Positions 36,455 to 45,884 are shown, counted from the stretch's first letter. The stretch is DNA of 64,000 nt from Marisediminicola senii (GCF_011057645.1 NZ_JAALGE010000001.1:1-64000), one strand, 5' to 3'. Made by a program: numbers and translations. Notes: generated by a model from the sequence alone, not told the origin.

Positions 36455-37536
36455 AAATCGGAGTCGTCGGCGTCGGGAAGATCAGCGAGCAGTACTTCGC
36501 CGAGTTTCCGAAACTGCCGGGTCTCGAGCTCGTCGCCGTCGCCGACCTCGACCTCGCACGTGCGAAGGCCGTCGCCGCCGAACAGGGCGTCGAAGCCCTC
36601 ACCGTCGATGAGATCCTGCTCGACCCGCGCATCGACGCGATCCTGAACCTCACCATCCCCGCGGCGCACGTCGAGATCGGCACGCGCGCCCTCGAAGCGG
36701 GCAAGCACGTCTACGCCGAGAAGCCGCTCGCCCTCGCCCCCGATGAGGCGGTCGGGATGCTGGAGCTCGCGACGCAGCGAGGGCTGCGGGTCGGCTCCGC
36801 CCCCGACACCGTGCTGGGCACCGGCGTGCAGACGGCGCGGGAACTGCTCGATTCCGGTCGCATCGGCGAGCCGGTGGGAGCCGCGGCGCATTGGTCCGCG
36901 CCGGGGCACGAGGCGTGGCATCCAGCCCCCGAGTTCTACTACCAGCCGGGTGGCGGCCCCCTGTTCGACATGGGTCCGTACTACCTCACCAGCCTCGTGA
37001 GCCTGTTCGGCCCGGTGGCGCGGGTGTTCGGAACGGCCACGCGATCGGACCGCACCCGCACGGTGGCGCAGGGCCCGCGCGCCGGCAACACCATCGATGT
37101 ATCGATCGACACCCACATCAACGCGACGCTCGTGCACGCGAACGGACTCACCTCCACCCTCTTCGTGAGCTTCGAGGTATGGGCGACCCGCGCTCCTCTG
37201 TTCGAGGTCTTCGGAACCGACGGCACCATCTCGGTCGCCGACCCGAACTGGTTCTCGAAGTCGACCGAGATCTGGACCACCGAGAATCCAGAGTGGACCG
37301 AGGCCCCGGCCGCCGCGGGATACCAGGACGCTGGTCGCGGTGTCGGCCTCGCCGACATGGCGCACGCGATCGAGACCGACCGTCCGCACCGGGCGTCGGG
37401 CGAGCTCGCCTTCCATGTTCTCGAGATCATGGATGCCGTCATGGCATCGTCACGCGACGGACAGGTCATCGACCTGAAGAGCACCGCCCCCCGACCCGAC
37501 GTCGTCGCCCTCGGCACGACCCCGAGCGACTGGTGA
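36439..37536 (+). CDS. Gfo/Idh/MocA family oxidoreductase
   Basis: 365 aa, second dehydrogenase-like protein of the operon. Rossmann motif GVVGVGKISEQYFAEF, then AGKHVYAEKPLAL (~92-104) and FDMGPYYLTSLVSLFG. GTG 36439 has AAAGGGG upstream, inside the end of the ThuA gene. Two different Gfo/Idh proteins with ThuA suggest an oxidation/rearrangement route for a sugar released by the neighbouring xylanase. Confidence 0.87.
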   Translation: MGNPLKIGVVGVGKISEQYFAEFPKLPGLELVAVADLDLARAKAVAAEQGVEALTVDEILLDPRIDAILNLTIPAAHVEIGTRALEAGKHVYAEKPLALAPDEAVGMLELATQRGLRVGSAPDTVLGTGVQTARELLDSGRIGEPVGAAAHWSAPGHEAWHPAPEFYYQPGGGPLFDMGPYYLTSLVSLFGPVARVFGTATRSDRTRTVAQGPRAGNTIDVSIDTHINATLVHANGLTSTLFVSFEVWATRAPLFEVFGTDGTISVADPNWFSKSTEIWTTENPEWTEAPAAAGYQDAGRGVGLADMAHAIETDRPHRASGELAFHVLEIMDAVMASSRDGQVIDLKSTAPRPDVVALGTTPSDW

Positions 37537-38969
37537 GCGCCGTGGATGGCAGTGCGATAAACGGCAGTGCCGTGGACGGCAGTGTTGTAAACGGCAATGC
37601 CGTAAACGGCAATGTTGCGAATGGCGGTGCGGTGGATGACAGTGCCGTGAACGACCGCATCGAACGGGGTCTCGCCGACCGGCGACTGTCGCGGACGGTG
37701 ACCGTGATCGGAGCGGATGGCCGCCCGGCCGCCGACACCGACGTCGTCGTCGAGCAGCGTAGCCACGCCTTCGGATTCGGCAACATCGGATTCGACCTGA
37801 TCCCGCTGGCCAATACCGAACCGTTTCCGGAAGGCGATGACGGCCCGGTCGACCTCGAGCGCCTCGGCGAGCAGTTCCTGGGCGTGTTCAACCAGGCCAC
37901 CCTGCCGTTCTACTGGGGCCGGTTCGAGCCGGAGCGCGGTGCGCCCGACACGGAGCGCATGATGCGAGCCGCGCAGTGGTTCGCCGATCGTGGTGTCACC
38001 GTGAAGGGTCATCCACTGGTCTGGCATACCGTGACCGCACCGTGGCTCCTCGAACTTCCCGTGGACGAGATCGAGCGGGTGCAGCGCGAGCGGGTGCGTC
38101 GTGACGTCGCCGCGTTCGCCGGGGTCGTCGATGTCTGGGATGCCATCAACGAGGCCGTGATCATGCCGGTGTTCGAGAACGGCGACAACGGGATCACCAA
38201 GCTCGCCCAGTCGATCGGCCAGCTGCCGATGATCAGGCTCGCCTTCGAGGAGGCGCGCGCTGCGAATCCGTCGGCGACCCTGCTCATCAACGACTTCGAC
38301 CTGTCGCCCGCCTACGAGCTACTCATCGAGCAGGTGCTCGAGGCCGGGATCCAGGTCGACGCGATCGGGCTGCAGACCCACATGCACCAGGGCTACCGCG
38401 GAGAGCAGCAGATCCTCGAGATCGCGGACCGGTTCGCGCGCTTCGGATTGCCGTTGCACTTCACCGAGAGCACCCTGCTGTCGGGCGAGATCATGCCGCC
38501 CCACATCGAAGACCTCAACGACTACGTCGTGGACTCCTGGCCGTCGACCCCCGACGGCGAAGCGCGCCAGGCGGACGAGATCGTGCGCCACTACCGCTCG
38601 CTCGTCTCCCACCCGGCCGTCGAGGTCATCAACTACTGGGGTATCACCGACCACGAGGCATGGCTCGGCGCCCCGGTCGGCCTCGTGCGGGCCGATGGCA
38701 CCGAGAAGCCGTCGTATGGCGCGCTGCGCGACCTCATCATGGGGGAGTGGTGGCATGCGCCGAGCACCCTGCGCACCGATGCCGAGGACCGCGTGCGTGT
38801 CGATGGGTTCGCAGGGGAGTACGCCGTGACCAGCGCGGGGCTCAGCGGAACGTTCGCTCTCGCGAAGGACGCTGGTGCCGAGGCCGGCGCCGGTGCTGGT
38901 GCCGGCGCCGGTGCTGGTGCTGGTGCTGGTGCTCAGGCTGGCGCCGGTGCCGAGGTGCGGCTGGGTTGA
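37533..38969 (+). CDS. GH10 family endo-1,4-beta-xylanase-like enzyme, apparently intracellular
   Basis: 478 aa. The GH10 TIM barrel has GHPLVWHTVTAPWL, the acid/base Glu in WDAINEAV and the nucleophile Glu in LPLHFTES. It lacks any signal peptide or binding module. Instead the first ~42 residues are 5-residue repeats (VDGSA, INGSA, VNGNA) and the last ~30 are Gly/Ala repeats. GTG 37533 overlaps the previous stop (GTGA), but several further in-frame GTG codons lie inside the repeat, so the true start may be later. An intracellular GH10 would act on imported xylo-oligosaccharides. Confidence 0.85.
   Translation: MSAVDGSAINGSAVDGSVVNGNAVNGNVANGGAVDDSAVNDRIERGLADRRLSRTVTVIGADGRPAADTDVVVEQRSHAFGFGNIGFDLIPLANTEPFPEGDDGPVDLERLGEQFLGVFNQATLPFYWGRFEPERGAPDTERMMRAAQWFADRGVTVKGHPLVWHTVTAPWLLELPVDEIERVQRERVRRDVAAFAGVVDVWDAINEAVIMPVFENGDNGITKLAQSIGQLPMIRLAFEEARAANPSATLLINDFDLSPAYELLIEQVLEAGIQVDAIGLQTHMHQGYRGEQQILEIADRFARFGLPLHFTESTLLSGEIMPPHIEDLNDYVVDSWPSTPDGEARQADEIVRHYRSLVSHPAVEVINYWGITDHEAWLGAPVGLVRADGTEKPSYGALRDLIMGEWWHAPSTLRTDAEDRVRVDGFAGEYAVTSAGLSGTFALAKDAGAEAGAGAGAGAGAGAGAGAQAGAGAEVRLG
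37539..37658 (+). repeat. 15-nt-period tandem repeat at start of GH10 gene
   Basis: Eight degenerate 15-base units (pattern GCC-GTG-RAY-GGC-ARY) form the first coding codons. Several include an in-frame GTG, so slippage would alter the N-terminus or the choice of start. Confidence 0.75.
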
Positions 38970-38970
38970 G

Positions 38971-40296
38971 CTACCGGCGCTCGGGAGGTACCGGCTCGAT
39001 ACGGGTGGCGGCGTCGGTCGTGTAGGTGCGGTTCTGGGGTGAGGTCCACTCGAGGGTCGCGCCGGGCTTCTGCTTGACGGTCCACCGAGTGTGGTGCTTC
39101 GTCAGGTGGTGCTTGCGGCAGAGGAACGCGAGATTGTCGTGGGCGGTCGGTCCGCCGTGCTGCCAGTCGATGGTGTGGTCGATGTCGCATCCGGTTGCCA
39201 TGCGGCCACAGCCGGGGAATCGGCAGGTCTCGTCACGCACCCGCAACCAGGTTCTGAGGTCGGCCGGCACCGTGTAACGGTCGCGACCCACCGAAAGCAC
39301 CGCGCCGGTCTCGGGGTGGGTCAGCACCCGGATCAGCGACGGTGCGTTCGAGGCGAGCTGCTTCGCGGTCTCGATGTCGATGGGTCCGTACCCCTCGAGG
39401 ATGGCGGGCTCGTCGCTGTGCCCGAGAAGGGTGAGCACCGGAACGGTGACGATCACCGTCGCCTGGATGCCGCGCCCCATGCCTTCGCAGGTGTCTCCGT
39501 CGATCAGCAGGCCCGCGAACACATCGGCGCGCAACTGCGTGAGTGTGCGGGTGTCGCCCGCGGCCTTGAGTCCGGCGGCGATGCGCCCGATCCGGTCGCT
39601 GATCGCGAACGCCGTGTCGGCGGGAAGCTGCGCCTCGATGCTCGCCATTCCGTCGCGACCCGGATCGACCCGCACTGAGCGGTCTTCTGCGGCGCGCATG
39701 CGGCGTCGCTCGATGCTCTCGGGATGACGCCTCTCGCGCAGGGCGCGGGCGACCCGCTCGAGGCGGGGAACCGTCGACGTCTCGGCGACGGGCACCAGCT
39801 GCTCTTCGAACCCTCCGCCCGCGTCGTCGGGGAGGGAGGAGGCGTGGTCGATGACGGTCTGCGCGTGTCGGTAGCTGATGCGCCCGAGCCGCAGGCTGTT
39901 GAGCGTCGCAGGCAGGTGCTCGCACAGGTACTGCGACTCGTTCACCAGTTTCTCGACGGTGCTCTCCGGCATGCGCAGCGTGCACGCGAGCTCAGTCACC
40001 AGTTCGCGTCGCGCGATCTCGACCCCCGACCAGATGGGACCGGAAGGAGTCGATCCAGAGCCCTGGGAGGGCATCGATGCGAGCTCGGTCGTCTCGCTCC
40101 ACTGCCGGGCCTGGTCGATCATCTCGGCGCGCAGCGCGGTGGCGGCGGCGATCAGACCGGTGATCGAACCGATGTCGTCGACGATGTCGCCGCGGGTGTC
40201 GGCCATCTTGGCGCGGACCTCGAGGGGTACGTCGACGGGAACGGCGGTGGGAGGTGGGGCGCCTGCTTGGGCTGTGCCTGGCGCCGAGGCATCCAT
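38971..40296 (-). CDS. DUF222 / HNH endonuclease domain protein (13E12-like)
   Basis: 441 aa. The N-terminal DUF222 region covers ~60-300 (SITGLIAAATALRAEMIDQAR through FAGLLIDGD). The C-terminal HNH motif is RDETCRFPGCGRMATGCDIDHTI, WQHGGPTAHDNLAFLCRKHH. This family is often multicopy in Actinobacteria (the 13E12 repeat proteins) and its role is unknown. ATG 40296 is chosen because GGAAAG is five bases upstream; ATG 40308 is the alternative. It is convergent with the xylanase gene, with no spacer. Confidence 0.88.
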   Translation of the reverse strand: MDASAPGTAQAGAPPPTAVPVDVPLEVRAKMADTRGDIVDDIGSITGLIAAATALRAEMIDQARQWSETTELASMPSQGSGSTPSGPIWSGVEIARRELVTELACTLRMPESTVEKLVNESQYLCEHLPATLNSLRLGRISYRHAQTVIDHASSLPDDAGGGFEEQLVPVAETSTVPRLERVARALRERRHPESIERRRMRAAEDRSVRVDPGRDGMASIEAQLPADTAFAISDRIGRIAAGLKAAGDTRTLTQLRADVFAGLLIDGDTCEGMGRGIQATVIVTVPVLTLLGHSDEPAILEGYGPIDIETAKQLASNAPSLIRVLTHPETGAVLSVGRDRYTVPADLRTWLRVRDETCRFPGCGRMATGCDIDHTIDWQHGGPTAHDNLAFLCRKHHLTKHHTRWTVKQKPGATLEWTSPQNRTYTTDAATRIEPVPPERR

Positions 40297-40308
40297 TGGT
40301 CTTTCCAT

Positions 40309-40629
40309 GACTCAAGGCCATACCCGGCCACCGACAAACCGTGGCCGAAATCACGCCTTCGGAGGGGTGCTGTGCAAAGGTCGCGCAAAGAAAACGTGGG
40401 GAGGAGAAGTCCAGCGCCAGAAGCCTTCGAGAGGTGCCAGAAAGCGCGAGAAAACCGCCAGAAACCACCAGAAATCACCCGAGACCACCCGAAGCACGGC
40501 CTCGACCCCGGCCACAAGCGCCCTCCCAACCACCGATCGGTACGCTCGTGGGGTACGTCTTCACGACCTCGAGCCACGCACGCGTCGCCTCGAGCCACGA
40601 CCCCCGCCGCACGCCGACAGGAGCCACCC
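40309..40629 (+). other. intergenic region between HNH gene and GH13 gene
   Basis: About 320 bases without a credible gene. The middle (40430-40500) is purine-rich with four copies of CCAGAAR-like text, and CCTCGAGCCACG occurs twice (40567 and 40589). It must hold the divergent promoters of the flanking genes, but I see no clear -35/-10 pair or operator. Confidence 0.5.
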
Positions 40630-42285
40630 ATGAGACTGACCGACACCAGCGACCTGTGGTGGAAGACCGCGATCTTCTACAACCTCGACGTCAAGACCTT
40701 CCTCGACTGGAACGACGACGGCATCGGCGACTTTCAGGGCGTCGCGCACCGCCTCGACCACCTCGCCGAACTGGGCGTCACCTGCCTGTGGCTCGCTCCC
40801 TTCTATACGTCGCCGCGGCGCGACAACGGCTACGACATCTCCGACTACTACGGCGTGGATTCCCGCTACGGCCACTTCGGTGACTTCATCGAACTGGTGC
40901 GCACGGCAAAGGACCGGGGCATGCGGGTCATCGTCGACCTCGTCGTGAATCACACGAGCGACCAGCATCCATGGTTTCAGGCTGCTCGCAACGACCGCAC
41001 GAGCCGGTTCCGCGAGTTCTACCAGTGGCGCGACGACGAGCCGGCCGAGCAGCCGCAGAACCTGTTTCCCGATGTCGAAGACGGCGTGTGGTTCTGGGAC
41101 GACGTCGCCGGCCAGTACTACCGACACACGTTCTACCGGCACCAGCCCGACCTCGCCACCGACACGCAGGTCGTTCGTGACGAGATCGCGAAGGTCATCG
41201 GGTTCTGGCTGCAGCTGGGTATCGACGGATTCCGCGTCGATGCCGTGCCCTACCTGATCGACACGGAGGATGGCGCGGAGCACGAGTACCTGCGGGCGAT
41301 CCGCCGTTTCGTGTCGCGGCGAAACGGAACCGGCGTTCTGCTCGGCGAAGTGAACCTGCCATACGACGAGCAGCTCAAGTTCTTCGGGGATGCCGACGGC
41401 GACGAGCTGACGATGCAGTTCGACTTCGTCGCGAACCAGCGGCTCTACCTGGCGCTGGCCCGGGGCGACGCGGCTCCGCTGACCGAGGCGCTGCTGGCCC
41501 GTCCGGCGCTCGCCCGCGGCAACCAGTGGGGCAATTTCGTGCGCAACCACGACGAGCTCACGCTCGACCAGCTCAGCGAGAGCGAACGCGCCGAGGTGTT
41601 CGAGGCGTTCGCGCCCGAGGAGGGCCAGCGCATCCACGGCCGCGGCATCGTGCGCCGGCTGCCGCCGATGCTCGACGGGGATCCGCGCCACATCCGCATG
41701 GTCTACAGCCTGCTGTTCTCGCTGCCGGGGTCGCCGGTGCTGTACTACGGCGAGGAGATCGGCATGGGCGAGGAGCCGAGCATCACCCGCAGTCGCGCGG
41801 CGGTGCGCACCGCGATGCAGTGGTCGCCAGACGCGAACGGCGGATTCTCGAACGCGGCGGCGGAAGCCCTGGTTCCCGTCGTCGTGAGCGGAGGTAACTC
41901 GCCCGAGCACGTGAACGTCTCGCAGCAGCGCCACGACCCGACGTCGCTGCTGTCGTTCATCAAGCGGCTGACCACGGCCTACCGGGGTGCCCCCGAGATC
42001 GGGTGGGGCACGTTCGCGGTGCTCGACCAGCCGCACACCTCGGTGCTCGCGCACTCCATCGAGAGCGAGCTCGGCCTGTTCGTCGCCGCGCACAACTTCG
42101 CGCCGGACGGCCGCAGCTTCACCCTCGCCATCGACGGTGCGGGAGACGACTGGCTCGTCGTCGACATGCTCTCCGATGACCCCGCCCCGCGCCCGCTGGC
42201 CGACGCGCAACTCTCCGTCGACCTCGGCGGGTACGGCTACCAGTGGTGGCGCGTGGTGCGGCCGGGGGAGAAGCGGCTGCTCTAG
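40630..42285 (+). CDS. GH13 family alpha-glucan/trehalose synthase-like enzyme
   Basis: 551 aa. The start MRLTDTSDLWWKTAIFYNLD strongly recalls trehalose synthase-type proteins. GH13 regions are VIVDLVVNHTS (I), GIDGFRVDAVPY (II, nucleophile Asp), LLGEVN (III, acid Glu) and FVRNHDELTL (IV). The C-terminal beta domain is short. It is cytoplasmic (no signal). It could be trehalose synthase, an alpha-glucosidase or a sucrose-active enzyme; trehalose-synthase-like is the best guess from the N-terminus. Its maltokinase partner is not adjacent. Confidence 0.85.
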   Translation: MRLTDTSDLWWKTAIFYNLDVKTFLDWNDDGIGDFQGVAHRLDHLAELGVTCLWLAPFYTSPRRDNGYDISDYYGVDSRYGHFGDFIELVRTAKDRGMRVIVDLVVNHTSDQHPWFQAARNDRTSRFREFYQWRDDEPAEQPQNLFPDVEDGVWFWDDVAGQYYRHTFYRHQPDLATDTQVVRDEIAKVIGFWLQLGIDGFRVDAVPYLIDTEDGAEHEYLRAIRRFVSRRNGTGVLLGEVNLPYDEQLKFFGDADGDELTMQFDFVANQRLYLALARGDAAPLTEALLARPALARGNQWGNFVRNHDELTLDQLSESERAEVFEAFAPEEGQRIHGRGIVRRLPPMLDGDPRHIRMVYSLLFSLPGSPVLYYGEEIGMGEEPSITRSRAAVRTAMQWSPDANGGFSNAAAEALVPVVVSGGNSPEHVNVSQQRHDPTSLLSFIKRLTTAYRGAPEIGWGTFAVLDQPHTSVLAHSIESELGLFVAAHNFAPDGRSFTLAIDGAGDDWLVVDMLSDDPAPRPLADAQLSVDLGGYGYQWWRVVRPGEKRLL

Positions 42286-42355
42286 GGGTTGGTGAGGGGT
42301 GGATGCCACGGGGCGCGGGGCAGCGGCATGAGAGACGAACCCCGTGGGCGGCGGT

Positions 42356-43318
42356 TCAGCCGACGGACGAGGTAATCGACAGGCCACCTCGTGGATCCCA
42401 GAAGTACGTCAACGCGCTGAACTCGCCGTCTTCGACGAATTCGTCGTGGACCGCGAGTCCCGTGGTCGCGAACATCCCCTCCGAAGTGCACTGGAAGGTG
42501 ATCTCGCTGGGATCGCGGCTGACCGAGAGGCAGACTCGGTTCAGTTCATCGCGGGCCACGTACAGGTCGGGCCCCTCGACGAGCTCGTACGCCCGAACGG
42601 TCTCGGGGTCGATGGCGGCCGCGTAGCTGACGATGCCGGCGCGGTCTTCGTCGTCCTGCGGCTCGTCGAAGATCTCGAGGGCGACGACCTCCCGCTCGGC
42701 GTCGTCGAATGGCACGGGAGCGGCCAGGGGCATACTGAACTCCGCACTCGCGAAACCCGCGGCGAAGGCTAGCGCAATCGCCAGCGCGACCAGCGCTCGC
42801 CGCCATCGCGTGCGTCGCTTCGCCGCCCCTGCCGGGTGGTCACCAGTCTGATGTGTTGCGGGTTCGGCGCCATCGCCTCGAGCTTTCGGCGCTTCGGTCT
42901 CCGACTCCTCCGTCGGGGCCGGCCCGCGGCTTCCAGTGGACTGAACGGCAGTGGCTGCAGCGGCTGCAGCGGCGGCGGCCTCGGCAGCCTCGGCGGCCTC
43001 GGCGGCGGCAACCGCGCTCGTGATCGCCGTCCGCTCGACATCGATGCGCTGATGCAGGGCGAGCAGGGCCGCAGTCTTCTCGTTCCACTGTTCCGACGTC
43101 TCCGGCACGGAGTACACCGCGTACTCGAGTTCGCGCAGGTGCAGAAGGGGCGACGGGATTCCGCCGGGGGTGGGCTCCGTCGGCGCCGAGTACCACCACA
43201 GCGCATCGTCGAGATCGGTGTGGCCGGTGTATGCCGCGCGCACGGCAGCGCGGTACTCGGGATTGGTGCGTGCGCGCCAGTAGGGAGTGCCGGTCGATGG
43301 GGCGTTGTCCGAGGTCAC
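42356..43318 (-). CDS. membrane protein with Ala-rich linker, unknown function
   Basis: 320 aa from GTG 43318 (GAGGATG upstream); the longer in-frame reading is not supported. The N-terminal cytoplasmic part (PYWRARTNPEYRAAVRAAYTGHTDLDDALWWYS...) resembles a small actinobacterial domain, followed by an Ala/Glu helix (~115-140). One membrane helix lies at ~190-210 (ALVALAIALAFAAGFASAEF), and an extracytoplasmic ~110-residue domain has two cysteines. It may detect or bind something outside the cell; no enzyme motif is seen. Confidence 0.7.
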   Translation of the reverse strand: MTSDNAPSTGTPYWRARTNPEYRAAVRAAYTGHTDLDDALWWYSAPTEPTPGGIPSPLLHLRELEYAVYSVPETSEQWNEKTAALLALHQRIDVERTAITSAVAAAEAAEAAEAAAAAAAAATAVQSTGSRGPAPTEESETEAPKARGDGAEPATHQTGDHPAGAAKRRTRWRRALVALAIALAFAAGFASAEFSMPLAAPVPFDDAEREVVALEIFDEPQDDEDRAGIVSYAAAIDPETVRAYELVEGPDLYVARDELNRVCLSVSRDPSEITFQCTSEGMFATTGLAVHDEFVEDGEFSALTYFWDPRGGLSITSSVG

Positions 43319-43358
43319 GGAGTCATCCTCACATGAGGGCGGCCGGAAGGCAGTCACC

Positions 43359-43982
43359 TCAGCCCAGCGCGGCTCGCAGGCGGTCTGCTGCCTCGAGGGC
43401 AACCCCGCGGTCATTGGATGCCACGGCGCTCGCCGCGCGCAGGCGTCGCGCTGCGGCATCCACTCGATCTTCTGCCGACCCTGACCCGCTGGAACGCAAC
43501 CCGCGCAGGGGCGCAAGCAGGGCGGCACGCCGCACCCACTCGTCGGGGTCACCCGCCCACCGCAGCAGTGCGGTCTGCGCCCTGTCGAGGCGACTCCCAT
43601 CGAGCTGCTCGGTCAGCGGGCCGACCACGTCGGTCGCCAGCGGGTCGACCAGTGCACGATGGCGGGCGGCACGGATGAAGCCCTCGATGCGGGTCAGGTC
43701 GGAATTGTCGAGCTGCTGCACGCGCGTCTGCAGCAGCACGACCGCGGCCAGCCGTCGCTCGAAGACCGGCTCGCTCCACAGTTCGGTCGACAGTGCGGTG
43801 ATGTCATCGCGGGTGAGTGCCGGGTAGCGCAGCAGGGAGTCGCGGACCGTGCCGCGAACGGCCCCGACAGACGCGCCATAGAAGCGGAGGTCGATGCCGA
43901 GCCGGACGCGTTCGGCCTCTGCGCGGTAGTAGTCGCCCTCGAACTCGAGCCGGGAGTCGATGAAATCGGCTGGCTCAGTCAC
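43359..43982 (-). CDS. AlkD-like DNA alkylation repair protein
   Basis: 207 aa all-helical HEAT-like protein. It resembles bacterial AlkD DNA glycosylases in length and in the segments FYGASVGAVRGTVRD, LWSEPVFERRLAAVVLL and LLRWAGDPDEWVRRAALLA. The last supplies the Trp and Asp that in AlkD contact the lesion. It would excise positively charged alkylated bases. GTG 43982 follows GGAGCG. The homology is moderate. Confidence 0.7.
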   Translation of the reverse strand: MTEPADFIDSRLEFEGDYYRAEAERVRLGIDLRFYGASVGAVRGTVRDSLLRYPALTRDDITALSTELWSEPVFERRLAAVVLLQTRVQQLDNSDLTRIEGFIRAARHRALVDPLATDVVGPLTEQLDGSRLDRAQTALLRWAGDPDEWVRRAALLAPLRGLRSSGSGSAEDRVDAAARRLRAASAVASNDRGVALEAADRLRAALG

Positions 43983-44092
43983 CGCTCCATTCTGCGGTGT
44001 CGTCGGGTGGGGTTCGGTCAGTCGGGCGGGGCGGGCGAGGTCGGCGAACCAAGCGAGGTGGGGGAGCCTAGAAGAAGGCGACACGCCACCGA

Positions 44093-44551
44093 CTACAGCA
44101 GCTTCTTCATCTGGGTTGCGACGGTCGCGTACCCCAGCCGGGCGTAGAGTTCGCGGGCAGTGTCGTTGTAGCCGAAGACATTCAGGCCTATCGAGGTGAC
44201 CCCGTGCTCGCGCGCCAGTTCCTCGGCCTGGTGGATTGCGGCGGCTGCGAGGCCCCGCCCGCGCCGATCCTGCTTGACGAAGATGTCCCACAGCCACCAA
44301 TCGACTCCCGCACCCGGGTTCGCTGGACCCACCCAGATCCAGCCTGCGGGCGCCTCGTCCTCGACGATGTCCATGACGTGGTGCTGGGCCTGTGGCTGGC
44401 CGCCCGGGAAGAGTGCCTCCCAGTCGGCGTCGGCCTTCGCGCGGGCCATCTCGTGCGTCTCGCCGGCGCGCACGCGCGCTTCGATGTAGGCAGCGCTGGC
44501 TCGACGCATCCACTCAGCGAACCGGTCGTCGGCGATGCGAGCGAGTCGCAC
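44093..44551 (-). CDS. GNAT family N-acetyltransferase
   Basis: 152 aa acyl-CoA-dependent transferase. The beta4-alpha3 pyrophosphate loop is VKQDRRGRGLAAAAI, and the C-terminal GLNVFGYNDTARELYARLGYATVATQM is typical. The start GTG 44551 is approximate (no clear RBS). The gene is 8 bp downstream of the small membrane-protein gene. Acceptor unknown. Confidence 0.83.
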   Translation of the reverse strand: MRLARIADDRFAEWMRRASAAYIEARVRAGETHEMARAKADADWEALFPGGQPQAQHHVMDIVEDEAPAGWIWVGPANPGAGVDWWLWDIFVKQDRRGRGLAAAAIHQAEELAREHGVTSIGLNVFGYNDTARELYARLGYATVATQMKKLL

Positions 44552-44559
44552 GTCGACGC

Positions 44560-44892
44560 TCAGACGACCCTCGCCGAGTTCGCGATGATCGCGACCGCCA
44601 CCAGGGCGACCGCAGCGATAGAGAGCATGCCCGTGGCGAGCAGTGCGAGGCGGCGTCGGCCGGGCGCCGTGACCAGGCGCACCACGACCATCGCCGCATA
44701 GAGCACTACCACGGTGATCGCGGCCCCCAGCGCGAGACCGGTCGGCGGGCGGTCCATCAGCGCGATGAGCACACCCACCGCGATCGCGGCGAGGAGGCCG
44801 CCGAGGACGAGCCAGCTGCGCCCGTTCGAGGTCGTGAGGGATGCCTGGCTGCGGATGCGGGTGGGGTCGTCGTTCGGGTTGACGGAGGACAT
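44560..44892 (-). CDS. small three-helix membrane protein, unknown function
   Basis: 110 aa. A short hydrophilic N-terminus is followed by three hydrophobic segments (SWLVLGGLLAAIAVGVLIALM, LALGAAITVVVLYAAMVVV, LALLATGMLSIAAVALVAVAIIA). RBS GGGAGA precedes the ATG. No family recognised. Confidence 0.7.
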   Translation of the reverse strand: MSSVNPNDDPTRIRSQASLTTSNGRSWLVLGGLLAAIAVGVLIALMDRPPTGLALGAAITVVVLYAAMVVVRLVTAPGRRRLALLATGMLSIAAVALVAVAIIANSARVV

Positions 44893-45024
44893 GCATCCAT
44901 TCTCCCGCGCCGGCACGGGCAGCGCCTGAACGGAGGACCGACCCGACCGCCGCCGGCAGCGCCCGCCCCGACCCCCGCCGGCAGCGCCCGAACCGCCCGC
45001 ACCCGCACCGAACCCCACCGCATA

Positions 45025-45030
45025 TAGGCT
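45025..45030 (+). promoter_or_regulatory. -10 element, leaderless APH-like gene
   Basis: TAGGCT, 6 nt before ATG 45037, without an RBS. Confidence 0.5.
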
Positions 45031-45036
45031 GATCCG

Positions 45037-45762
45037 ATGGACGGACCCCTGCCCGGCGGCAACATGAACGCGGTCGAGCGACACGGCGACAGTGTGCTGC
45101 GCACCGCCGGCCCGTGGACCCCGACCGTGCACCGCTACCTCGACTACCTCCGCATCGCGGGCGTCGACTGGGCTCCACGGCCGCTCGCCATCGAGGACGA
45201 CCGCGAGCGCCTCTCGTTCATCGACGGCGACGTGCCCCTCTATCCGCTGCCCGGGTGGGTGTTCGCCGATGCCGTTCTCGAGCAGGGCGCCCGCATGCTG
45301 CGGCAGCTCCACGACGCGAGTATCGGCTTTGGTATCGATGGCTCGGTCTGGCAGTCGCCGTCGAAGATCCCCTCTGAGGTCATCTGCCACAACGACTTCG
45401 CGCCCCACAACCTCGCCTTTCGCGACGGCGTAATCATCGGTGCCATCGACTTCGACATGGGCTCGCCCGGGCCGCGGCTCTGGGACATCGCCTACTTCGC
45501 GACCAGGGCCGTTCCCCTCGGTGCCGTGACCCCGCCGAACGCCCCCGGCATGGGCGACGCGGGGCGACGCGTGCAGCTCATCCTCGATGCGTATGGGTCG
45601 GATGCCACGATCAGCGACGTACTGCGGGTCGCCGTCATCCGGCTGCACGACCTCGCGGCCATGTCCATCGCGAAGGCCGACGAGCTCGGCAAGCCGCACC
45701 TGCTCGCCGAGGCGGCAGAGTACGACCGCGACGCAGTATTCCTCAGCGACATCCGTCTGTAG
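45037..45762 (+). CDS. aminoglycoside phosphotransferase (APH)-like kinase
   Basis: 241 aa of the APH/choline kinase fold. The catalytic loop is CHNDFAPHNLAF (HxDxxxxN) and the metal-binding Asp is in IGAIDFDMGSPGPRLWDIAYF. The N-lobe is short, as in many chromosomal APH-like proteins of unknown substrate. Phosphorylation of an antibiotic cannot be claimed from sequence alone. Leaderless start. Confidence 0.83.
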   Translation: MDGPLPGGNMNAVERHGDSVLRTAGPWTPTVHRYLDYLRIAGVDWAPRPLAIEDDRERLSFIDGDVPLYPLPGWVFADAVLEQGARMLRQLHDASIGFGIDGSVWQSPSKIPSEVICHNDFAPHNLAFRDGVIIGAIDFDMGSPGPRLWDIAYFATRAVPLGAVTPPNAPGMGDAGRRVQLILDAYGSDATISDVLRVAVIRLHDLAAMSIAKADELGKPHLLAEAAEYDRDAVFLSDIRL

Positions 45763-45884
45763 ACCTCGGCCCCGCGGCAACAACACCTACCGTCCCGACC
45801 AGGCCGCCCCCGGGCCGCGCGACCGGGTTCCGGCAGACTGGGAATCGCTGCTGCGGTGAGGGACACCCGGCGCAGAGGGAGCTC

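Noticed and set aside
42306-42347. CCACGGGG...CCCCGTGG as a terminator after the GH13 gene
   Set aside because: Only 8 bp of stem with a 26-base loop and no T-run; too weak to call.
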